The notes beneath the pieces were generated by a model. The model saw only the letters and a program-made list of their open reading frames with translations, was not told where the DNA came from and did not search any database. Made by a program: the position numbers and the translations under genes. 7,816 bases of DNA from JASUTC01 sp035447925. Lineage in GTDB: Bacteria; Thermotogota; Thermotogae; MWEM01. Numbering within the stretch: the first letter of the stretch is position 1; each line of letters opens with the position of its first letter. Below, one piece after another: positions 1-6,716 of this stretch. The stretch lies in assembly GCA_035447925.1 (NCBI GenBank), contig DAOTHY010000092.1, positions 1 through 7,816 on the forward strand, read 5' to 3'.

Positions 1-1656
1 TTGCCGGGAAAACAGATCGGTGTACTCGTTACGAATTGGAACGCCGGACCGGGTGTGCCGGAGGCTTTTGTGAGAATATATGAAAGCGGGACACAAAATC
101 TGGTGGGTAATGGTGTGACCAACGAAAACGGTGGTGTAGCTGTCAAATTGATGGCAGAGCCTGAGAAGATCGACATTTCCGTTGTGAAGGTGGGACATGC
201 CAGAAGCATGGTTTCAGGGTTAAAAACAGCATCTGTTGTGAATACGATCGTTTCTGTGATTCTCCAGACGGCAGGACGTGAACCCAATCCTGATCTTGAA
301 ACCGATCCAGTGGTAGCGATGCAGTGGCAGGCCTTAGCCAACGGACATTCAGGACAAAAAGAAGCTGAAGATATCATAGGTGGCCCATTTGAAGTGACGG
401 TAAGTGTTGAGGCGCAAAGAGACATCATGGTGATTTTTGCCCCCTTATTGGAACAGATTCCCGGATCAGCATCGGTTACCTCCAATTCTCAAGTAGTCAG
501 GAGAACAGAAACAGCAACCTTTGAGGTTTCCCCCACCGGCTTTAACGGGGAAGTTCCTTTATTTACAACCGTTTACGATGACAACAACAATCGGGTAGTG
601 AAAGTGGAGTATCTTCAAATTGAGGGAACCGATCCAGGGGAAGTTCAAATGTATCAACCCATGACGTTTGTGGATTTTTCAGAACATGTGGGAGATTATA
701 CAATAGCAAACATTAGAAGCTTTACCAGGCGGGGCAGTGTAAACCTTAGAAATGAGGACAGAACCGCACCGGCTCAAACGAATCTGTGGACACAGTTGTA
801 TTGGACGGATTGGAAATCTTTAAATGATTACTACGGTCCGGGAAGCTTGTTGCCTGATCCGGGAGATCAGCCGGATGGATACAATCTGTATTGTTCCGGC
901 GACGGGCAGGATTATCAGAAATTTGCCTTCATCCCAGAAGCGTCTGTTGAAGGCTTGGCGAAGCAAATTTGCGATGCAGCGGATATTTGGTTTGATGTAG
1001 ACCGTGTTGTGAACGCCAACCCCATGGGTCTTGACGGGTCCATTTACGTTATGCCAAACTACTCTATTTATTACCGTGTCACATCGGTTTACGGTACGCT
1101 TGAATCAACTCCAACAGACTTGGGATCTGTCATGCCTTTGGATGCCTTTGAAGCGATTTCGGATCATCCCGCTCATGAAGCAACGGTTGACACTTTGACC
1201 CCGACTTTCCAATGGCATCCTTCAAAAGCCTTGGCATCTGATGAGGGAACGCCGGTTTATCATTACGGGCTCTATCTGGACCAGACTGGGGCACCTGCCA
1301 ATGAGATACTGGCCTGCGTTGATGCGTTAAGCAATTTCTTCAACTTTCGAACGGATGAAGCAGAGCAGGTTAGCGTGACTTTTACTGGAAACGCTCAAAA
1401 TCAGGAATGGGGTTGTCTGTGGAAATGGTATAACAAAGAAACAGACACTTACAGAGATTATGAATCCGAGGAATTATTGAACAATACATCGTACAGATGG
1501 TATGTTCCTTTAGCATATGCAGTTGTCAATGACGAAGATTCCAAGGCCTATTCCATCGCATCGGATAATAAATTTGAAGATGATTCCTGGGGAATTGATC
1601 CCTTTGGCGGTTTTCCATATGGGGAAAGAAATAGATTTGAAACGCTTGTAGAGTAA
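1..1656 (+). CDS. Probable exported multi-domain beta-sandwich (Ig/Fn3-like) protein, 5' end outside window
   Basis: The frame is open from the first base to a TAA at 1654-1656 (551 codons visible). There is no signal peptide and the first codon is the first base of the window, so the true start is probably upstream. Residues about 5-90 read like a carboxypeptidase-regulatory-type beta-sandwich (an 'xGxPxAxVxIxxxGTxxxVGxGxTNExGxxxV' pattern). Residues about 128-255 form a second beta-rich block. Residues about 258-380 and 390-520 resemble Fn3/Ig-like repeats; the latter contains 'ATVDTLTPTFQWHPS' and 'TSYRWYVPLAYA', a pattern common in bacterial surface proteins. It is rich in Asp, Asn, Tyr and Trp and has no long hydrophobic segment, no LPxTG anchor and no catalytic motif that I recognise. 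It could be an adhesin, a lipoprotein or the binding tail of an exoenzyme. The function is not assigned. The coding call is firm; the domain reading is by eye. Confidence 0.8.
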   Translation: MPGKQIGVLVTNWNAGPGVPEAFVRIYESGTQNLVGNGVTNENGGVAVKLMAEPEKIDISVVKVGHARSMVSGLKTASVVNTIVSVILQTAGREPNPDLETDPVVAMQWQALANGHSGQKEAEDIIGGPFEVTVSVEAQRDIMVIFAPLLEQIPGSASVTSNSQVVRRTETATFEVSPTGFNGEVPLFTTVYDDNNNRVVKVEYLQIEGTDPGEVQMYQPMTFVDFSEHVGDYTIANIRSFTRRGSVNLRNEDRTAPAQTNLWTQLYWTDWKSLNDYYGPGSLLPDPGDQPDGYNLYCSGDGQDYQKFAFIPEASVEGLAKQICDAADIWFDVDRVVNANPMGLDGSIYVMPNYSIYYRVTSVYGTLESTPTDLGSVMPLDAFEAISDHPAHEATVDTLTPTFQWHPSKALASDEGTPVYHYGLYLDQTGAPANEILACVDALSNFFNFRTDEAEQVSVTFTGNAQNQEWGCLWKWYNKETDTYRDYESEELLNNTSYRWYVPLAYAVVNDEDSKAYSIASDNKFEDDSWGIDPFGGFPYGERNRFETLVE

Positions 1657-1673
1657 CCGGTTCATGTTATAAT
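1646..1673 (+). promoter_or_regulatory. Extended -10 promoter for the molybdenum hydroxylase gene
   Basis: A perfect TATAAT at 1668-1673 is preceded by TGT (1665-1667), giving an extended -10 (TGnTATAAT). A weak -35, TTGTAG (1646-1651), lies 16 bp upstream and overlaps the last codons of the preceding gene. The spacer holds the 8-bp palindrome AACCGGTT (1655-1662). Transcription would start near 1680, leaving a leader of about 30 nt before the TTG start at 1710. No terminator separates the upstream gene, so read-through is also possible. Confidence 0.55.
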
Positions 1674-1709
1674 TTTATCATACCTTCAAACAAAGGAGAG
1701 CGATGCCTT

Positions 1710-4082
1710 TTGATTTTAAATCTGATCGTTAACGGAGAGAAAAAACAATTCCATATAGAACCCAATGAGATGCTCGTTGATGTTTTGAGAAGGGAAGGCT
1801 ACAAAAGCGTTAAAAAAGGCTGTAATACAGCGGATTGCGGGACCTGTACCGTATTAAGGGATGGGAAGGCGATCCTTTCCTGTAAGACATTTGCCGCAGC
1901 CGTTGAAGGGAGTGAAATTACTACTCTGGAAGCGATGGGACAAACCGGACCGCTTCACGAGATTCAACAGGTGTTTGTAGATGAATCGGCTTTTCAATGC
2001 GGTTTTTGTACTCCGGGTCTTATCATGTCCACTGTGGAATTTTTGAACGATATCAAAACGAGGGAAGATCAATCGGTGAAAGAAAGCGAGATTAAAGAGA
2101 GGCTGAANNNNNNNNNNNNNNNNNNNNNNNNNNNNNNNNNNNNNNNNNNNNNNNNNNNNNNNNNNNNNNNNNNNNNNNNNNNNNNNNNNNNNNNNNNNNN
2201 NNNNNNNACGGTGAATATATACGATGCCTCCAGGAATCTGGCTCAGCATTATGATATGTCCATCGGTGACGTGGATGAGATTATTAAAAAATCGGATGTC
2301 CAAATAGAAAGGGCTTATTACTATCCCAAGGCTCAGCAAGTTCCTTTGGAAAATCATACGGCTTTTTCCTATTTTGACGATAAAGAAAGACTTGTAGTGG
2401 TTTCTTCCACACAGGTACCTTTCCATGCCAGGAGAATTCTCTCCCACATTCTGGAAATCCCCATCCGAAATATTCGGGTGATCAAACCCAGAATTGGCGG
2501 TGGTTTTGGTGCCAAGCAAGGGGTTATCATAGAAGGCTATTGTGCACTGGTGACAGTTAAAACCGGAAAACCGGCCATGTTGGTATATGACAGGAAGGAA
2601 ACCTTCATCAACACCTACACCAGACATGATATGAGAGTAACCGTACGTATCGGTGCAGACAAGACCGGCAAAGTCAAGGCCATTGATATGCACGCCCTTT
2701 CCAATACTGGAGCCTATGGTGATCATGCTTTGACCGTTGCCATGGTTTGCGGTTCTAAAACGCTTCCTCTATACAACAAGGTGGAAGGGGTGCGTTTTGT
2801 CTCGGACATCGTCTATACCAACTTGCCAAATGCCGGAGCCTATAGGGGTTACGGTGCGCCACAGGGACTATTGGCCCTTGATGCCGTTTTGGATGAATTG
2901 GCGTACCAAGTGGGCAAAGATCCGCTGGTTGTGAAAGAGATGAACACCATGAAAGAAGGGGAAACCTCCCCTATCTTCAAGATCATGGGTGAAGGCCGAG
3001 AAGGCGTGGAACAGATTGTTGCCAGCTGTAAGCTGGATCAGTGTATCGAGAGGGGAAAAGTCCTCAGTGATTGGGAGAATAAGTTTGCCAAATACAAAGA
3101 TTCCATTCACTCACCGGAGGCCAAGAAGACAGGCAAAGTACGGGGGATCGGATGTGCTTTGGCCATGCAGGGATCCGGTATTGCCAAGGTGGACATGGCT
3201 TCGGCTACCATGAAGATGAACGACGACGGTTCGTTCAACCTGATGGTCGGCGCAACCGATTTGGGAACGGGCAGTGACACCATTCTTTCTCAAATCGCCG
3301 CTGAGGAACTGGGTGTGCCGTTGGAATACATCCACATCTATTCATCGGACACAGACCGGACCCCGTTTGATGTGGGGGCTTATGCTTCCAGCACCACCTA
3401 TGTTTCAGGAAACGCCGTATGGAACACGGCAAAAAAAGTCAAACAACAGATTCTGGAAAATGCTGCCAAATTACTGGGCTGCAAGGTCGAGGAACTGTAT
3501 GTGGAACAGGCAACGGTGAAAAGTCAAACGGGAGACAAATCCGTAACCTACGCCGATCTATGCACCAAACTCTTTTACACTTTCGATCAAATGCAAATCG
3601 GAGCCACCGGCTCCTTTGTGGGCGATGAATCCCCCATTCCGTTTATGGCCACCTTCCAGGAAATCGAGATCGATCTGGAAACGGGACAAATCACCCCTAT
3701 CGAAATTGTCAGTGTGGTGGATTGCGGAACAGCCATCAACCCGGCACTTGCTAAAGGCCAGGTAGAGGGCGCTACCCTTCAGGCCTTGGGACCTTCACTG
3801 TATGAAGAATTAACCTTCAGTTCAAAAGGAACGCCCACCAACGCATCGTTATTTATGTATAAAATTCCCGATCGGTCCAGCTACGGAAAAGTAACCGTGG
3901 AACTGGTGGACAGTTACGAACCCACCGGCCCGTTCGGTGCCAAAAGTGTCTCGGAAATCGGCATCGATTCCCCGACTGTAACCCTATTAAATGCCATCTA
4001 CAACGCCACAGGCATTCGTTTCAACAAAGTACCTGTGAGTCCGGAAAAGATGTTAAAGGCGATAAAAAAAATATTGGAATAA
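1710..4082 (+). CDS. Xanthine dehydrogenase/aldehyde oxidoreductase-family enzyme, probably fused [2Fe-2S] and molybdopterin-binding subunit, internal assembly gap
   Basis: This is a molybdenum hydroxylase, a family that inserts water-derived oxygen into purines, N-heterocycles or aldehydes. Residues 1-132 form the [2Fe-2S] part. The plant-type cluster ligands are Cys38, Cys43, Cys46 and Cys58, and 'QCGFCTPG' (Cys97, Cys100) begins the second cluster, whose CxC half falls in the 100-N gap. After the gap come 'GGGFGAKQ' (about 263-270), 'AYRGYGAPQG', 'GATDLGTGSDT', 'DTDRTPFDVGAYASSTTYVSGNAV' and 'DCGTAINPALAKGQVEGA'. The catalytic Glu is in 'GAKSVSE' (codon 3954-3956). The start is TTG at 1710, with SD AAAGGAG at 1692-1698; the nearby ATG at 1703 is in another frame and stops after nine codons. 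Family lengths of about 850-900 aa for fused forms imply roughly 100-185 residues are missing, so the in-frame match across the N run is accidental. Fusion is likely but unproven: two adjacent genes would look the same. No FAD subunit is nearby. The substrate is unknown; a selenium-dependent XDH or a Desulfovibrio Mop-like aldehyde oxidoreductase are alternatives. Confidence 0.85.
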   Translation: MILNLIVNGEKKQFHIEPNEMLVDVLRREGYKSVKKGCNTADCGTCTVLRDGKAILSCKTFAAAVEGSEITTLEAMGQTGPLHEIQQVFVDESAFQCGFCTPGLIMSTVEFLNDIKTREDQSVKESEIKERLXXXXXXXXXXXXXXXXXXXXXXXXXXXXXXXXXXTVNIYDASRNLAQHYDMSIGDVDEIIKKSDVQIERAYYYPKAQQVPLENHTAFSYFDDKERLVVVSSTQVPFHARRILSHILEIPIRNIRVIKPRIGGGFGAKQGVIIEGYCALVTVKTGKPAMLVYDRKETFINTYTRHDMRVTVRIGADKTGKVKAIDMHALSNTGAYGDHALTVAMVCGSKTLPLYNKVEGVRFVSDIVYTNLPNAGAYRGYGAPQGLLALDAVLDELAYQVGKDPLVVKEMNTMKEGETSPIFKIMGEGREGVEQIVASCKLDQCIERGKVLSDWENKFAKYKDSIHSPEAKKTGKVRGIGCALAMQGSGIAKVDMASATMKMNDDGSFNLMVGATDLGTGSDTILSQIAAEELGVPLEYIHIYSSDTDRTPFDVGAYASSTTYVSGNAVWNTAKKVKQQILENAAKLLGCKVEELYVEQATVKSQTGDKSVTYADLCTKLFYTFDQMQIGATGSFVGDESPIPFMATFQEIEIDLETGQITPIEIVSVVDCGTAINPALAKGQVEGATLQALGPSLYEELTFSSKGTPTNASLFMYKIPDRSSYGKVTVELVDSYEPTGPFGAKSVSEIGIDSPTVTLLNAIYNATGIRFNKVPVSPEKMLKAIKKILE
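2108..2207. other. Assembly gap (100 N) inside the molybdenum hydroxylase gene
   Basis: Exactly 100 N. The flanking coding sequence ends before the CxC half of the second [2Fe-2S] site and resumes about 97 residues before GGGFG in the molybdenum domain. The real missing sequence is therefore probably several hundred bases. Residue numbers beyond 132 in this gene are placeholders. Confidence 0.95.
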
Positions 4083-4113
4083 AAAAAGCGGGAGCTCTTT
4101 CTCTTGCTCCCGC
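4081..4113 (-). terminator. Intrinsic terminator of the ABC exporter gene
   Basis: There is a perfect 8-bp GC-rich stem: GCGGGAGC (4088-4095) and GCTCCCGC (4106-4113) with a 10-nt loop. On the minus strand it is followed by seven T (complement of the A run 4081-4087), the classic rho-independent form. It lies 24 bp past the exporter's stop codon. The T tract overlaps the stop codon of the convergent gene (4080-4082). On the plus strand the bases after the stem are CCTTACAAA, a poor U tract, so termination of the plus-strand gene here is less certain. Confidence 0.88.
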
Positions 4114-4136
4114 CCTTACAAACCCAAACTCAAACC

Positions 4137-5725
4137 TTAAATATCGTCCGGCAAGTATCCTTTAAACTGAGCATGGTATAACTTTGAATAATAGCCGTCT
4201 TTTTGGATGAGTTCCTCGTGTTTGCCTCTTTCCACGATACCATCTCTTGAAATGACTAAGATTTCATCGGCATGCTTGATGGTTGAGAGACGATGAGCGA
4301 TGATCAAAGAGGTTCTGCCCATTGAAAGTCGTTCCAGGGATTGTTGGATCTTTAACTCGGTTTCATTGTCCAAAGCGGAAGTAGCCTCGTCAAGAATTAA
4401 CAGAGGCGGATTTTTCAAGAAGACCCTTGCGATGGAAATTCTCTGTTTTTGTCCCCCTGACAATCTTACGCCTCTTTCGCCAATATAGGTTTCGTAGCCT
4501 TCGTCAAGGCTCATGATAAAGTCATGGATATTGGCGTGTTGGGCTGCTTCGATGATTTCATCATCGGTGGCATTTCCCCGTCCGTAAGCGATGTTGTCTC
4601 GGATGGTTCCGGCGAAAAGAAAGACATCCTGCTGGACAATACCGATGTTTTTTCTCAAAGATTCCAGTGTGAGATCTCGAATATCATAGCCGTCAATTTT
4701 TATGGATCCTTCGTTGATTTCATAAAATCTGGGGATTAAATGGCAAAGGGTGGTTTTGCCTCCACCGGAGGGACCGACTAAAGCTATGGTTTTACCTGCG
4801 GGAACTTTCAATGAGCATCCCTTTAATACGTAGTCTTTTTGATCGTAGGAGAATGAAACGTTTTCCACGTCAATTTCTCCCTTTGCGTTCTTTAATTCCA
4901 GCGCATTTGGTTTTTCCTGGATTTCGGGGTTGATATTCATGACTTCAACAAATCGTTCAAAACCGGCCATTCCGGATTCATATTGCTGAGTAAACATCAT
5001 CAGCCTTCTCACCGGCTGGAAGAAAAGCTCAATGTACATGAAAAAAGCAACTAAAGAACCGATACTGAGCCATCCTTTGAAACTGAAGTAACCGCCTACA
5101 CCCAACAAAACAACCTTTAGGATGTTGTTGATAAATGTGATACCTGCAGTCATTTCAGCCATTGATTTAAAGGCAAACTCCCTTGATTTTCTGAATTCGT
5201 TGTTGCCGATGTCGAATTTTTCCATCTCAAAATCTTCATTGGTAAAGGATTTTGCAACCCGAATACCAGAGATGCTGTTCTCAAGATCTGCGTTTACATT
5301 GGCGATCTTTTTTCTCACGGTTCTAAAAGCAACGGCCATCTTTTTACGCTTTTTTATCCCGTAAATCAGCATAACAGGGATAAAGGAAAAGACGATCAGG
5401 GTCAGATAGACATTGGTCATCATCAGTAATATGAAAGCGCCGATCAACGTCACAATGGAAATAAAAACGTCTTCCGGACCATGATGGGCCAATTCGGTGA
5501 TGTCCCTTAAATCGCTGATGATCCTGGACATGATCTTTCCCGTTCTGACTTTGTCAAAATAGCTNNNNNNNNNNNNNNNNNNNNNNNNNNNNNNNNNNNN
5601 NNNNNNNNNNNNNNNNNNNNNNNNNNNNNNNNNNNNNNNNNNNNNNNNNNNNNNNNNNNNNNNNAGATATCCAAGATGAACAGTTTCATGTGGGGTTTGT
5701 AATACGAGATGAATTTTTTAAGCAT
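4137..5725 (-). CDS. ABC exporter half-transporter (fused membrane and ATPase domains), internal assembly gap
   Basis: This is an MsbA/Sav1866-type exporter: six membrane helices fused to an ATPase, working as a homo- or heterodimer in the cytoplasmic membrane. The N-terminus, 'MLKKFISYYKPHMKLFILDI', is visible at 5725-5666. After the 100-N gap the reading frame resumes at 5564 with 'SYFDKVRTGKIMSRI' and runs to TAA at 4137-4139. Counting from the Met at 5531, the ATPase has Walker A GPSGGGKT (253-260), a Q-loop Gln (300-301), signature LSGGQ (357-361), Walker B LLILDE (377-382) and the H-loop His413, all intact. SD AAGGAG (5738-5733) sits 7 nt before ATG. The two halves are out of frame only because the gap length is arbitrary. 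Typical family length of about 575-600 aa implies roughly 80-90 missing residues covering TM1-TM2. It has its own promoter and terminator and no partner ABC gene here. Substrate (drug, lipid or peptide) cannot be read from the sequence. Confidence 0.92.
5565..5664. other. Assembly gap (100 N) inside the ABC exporter gene
   Basis: Exactly 100 N. It removes the first transmembrane helices of the exporter. The flanking codons are in different frames, which fits a placeholder gap of the wrong length, not a mutated gene. Confidence 0.95.
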
Positions 5726-5752
5726 TTCATCACTCCTTTTAGTTTAGTTTCC

Positions 5753-5772
5753 TAATCAATCGGTCTTGATTA
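5753..5772. promoter_or_regulatory. Inverted repeat, candidate operator of the ABC exporter
   Basis: There are perfect 7-bp arms, TAATCAA (5753-5759) and TTGATTA (5766-5772), around a 6-bp spacer (TCGGTC). The repeat overlaps the exporter's -10 and expected start site on the minus strand, about 28 bp upstream of its start codon. The size and symmetry suit a dimeric helix-turn-helix repressor such as the MarR or TetR type. The regulator is not in the window. Confidence 0.45.
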
Positions 5773-5797
5773 TACACTATAATTCGATGTATAAAAA
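5769..5797 (-). promoter_or_regulatory. Promoter of the ABC exporter
   Basis: The minus strand reads TATAAT at 5774-5769. A weak -35 (TTTTTA, 5797-5792) lies 17 bp upstream. Transcription would start near 5762, giving a leader of about 37 nt that carries the ribosome binding site. The same bases form the palindrome ATTATA-CAC-TATAAT (5769-5783), so a second TATAAT faces the opposite way at 5778-5783 but lacks a good -35. Confidence 0.5.
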
Positions 5798-5813
5798 ACC
5801 CTTATTCGATCCA

Positions 5814-5842
5814 TTTTCATAATTGTTACATTATGGTATAAT
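5814..5842 (+). promoter_or_regulatory. Promoter of the Memo / 7-TM operon
   Basis: -35 TTTTCA (5814-5819, four of six consensus bases), a 17-bp spacer ending in TGG (5834-5836) and a perfect TATAAT (5837-5842) form an extended -10 promoter. The start site would be near 5849, 25 nt before the ATG at 5874. This placement rules against the in-frame TTG at 5823, which lies upstream of the predicted transcript start. Confidence 0.65.
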
Positions 5843-5873
5843 TAACCAAGACCGCAATGAAAGGGGCGATAGT

Positions 5874-6716
5874 ATGGAAAGGCAACCGATTGTGGCAGGT
5901 GTTTTTTACCAATCCAACAGCATGGCGTTAACCGAGCAGATCAAAGCAGTGTTTAATCATCGAGAGGGCCCTGGAAGGCAGCCTGAGGTCAAAGAAAAAA
6001 TAGTTTCTGAAAGTTTTGGATTGATCCTGCCCCATGCAGGATATATGGCAAGTGGACCCGTTGCGGCTCATGGATTATTCGAAGCTGCCAAAAAAGGCAG
6101 ACCTGAGAGTATCGTCATTTTAGGTCCAAGTCATACCGGCACCGGAATGCCTGTGAGTGTTTGGGATAAGGGCGTTTGGGTGACACCGTTTGGAGAAGTT
6201 GAAATAGACACAGAATTGGCGGATTATTTCCTGGCTCAATACGATTACGCATCAGTTAATTACGATGCGCATATCAACGAACACTCCATTGAGATTCAGT
6301 TGCCGTTACTCCAATACGTTTTTGGCAGAGGAATTAAAGTACTTCCCATCACCATGATGGATCAACGTAGAAAAACTGCCGAAGAGATTGGCAAGGTGTT
6401 TTCGGATATGAAGGATATCAAAAAAATTATGTTTATCGCTTCCACGGATTTGAATCACTATGAGAGCGAAGATGTTACTCGAAAAAAAGACGAAGAGGTT
6501 ATTTCTCATATTCGTTCTTCAAATGTTGAAAGACTATACAGTTCCATAACTGAACACGATATATCCATGTGCGGATTTGGCCCGGTCAGTACGTTGCTGT
6601 CGTCTGATTTAGGTGATGTGAGAATTATCAAGCATGCGACCAGCGGGGTGATGACCGGTGATTATTCGCATGTTGTCGGCTATGTAGCCGCTATTATTGA
6701 AGGAAGTGATATGTGA
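5874..6716 (+). CDS. MEMO1-family protein (AmmeMemoRadiSam system protein B)
   Basis: A 280-aa soluble protein of the Memo family, whose fold resembles class III non-haem iron dioxygenases (LigB). The family N-terminus 'PIVAGVFYQ' follows the ATG at 5874, which has SD AAGGGG (5861-5866) 7 nt upstream. The longer frame back to TTG 5823 runs through the promoter and is rejected. Conserved metal-pocket positions are present: His54 in PHAGY, His87 in GPSH, 'EHSIEIQLP' (His137), Asp192/His195 in STDLNH and Cys233 in MCGFGP. These correspond by eye to human MEMO1 His49, His81, Asp189/His192 and Cys244. In many prokaryotes Memo travels with AMMECR1 and a radical-SAM protein; neither is in this window. 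Its stop codon TGA overlaps the ATG of the following membrane-protein gene, indicating translational coupling. The biochemical role in bacteria is not settled; metal binding is the best-supported property. Confidence 0.93.
   Translation: MERQPIVAGVFYQSNSMALTEQIKAVFNHREGPGRQPEVKEKIVSESFGLILPHAGYMASGPVAAHGLFEAAKKGRPESIVILGPSHTGTGMPVSVWDKGVWVTPFGEVEIDTELADYFLAQYDYASVNYDAHINEHSIEIQLPLLQYVFGRGIKVLPITMMDQRRKTAEEIGKVFSDMKDIKKIMFIASTDLNHYESEDVTRKKDEEVISHIRSSNVERLYSSITEHDISMCGFGPVSTLLSSDLGDVRIIKHATSGVMTGDYSHVVGYVAAIIEGSDM

Noticed and set aside
1854..2726. 290-codon open frame on the minus strand across the first gap
   Set aside because: It is antisense to the molybdenum hydroxylase, whose motifs are unmistakable; 34 of its codons are N, and its protein has no family resemblance.
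2737..3628. Several 60-80 codon frames on both strands inside the molybdenum hydroxylase
   Set aside because: They are out-of-frame shadows of a conserved gene, without ribosome binding sites or plausible protein composition.
4137..5531. Exporter starting at internal Met 5531
   Set aside because: The frame stays open with conserved family sequence (SYFDKVRTGKI) up to the N run, and a proper N-terminus with ribosome binding site lies beyond it at 5725.
5823..5873. Longer Memo start at TTG 5823
   Set aside because: It would begin upstream of the predicted transcription start and run through the -10 box; ATG 5874 has a good ribosome binding site and the normal family N-terminus.
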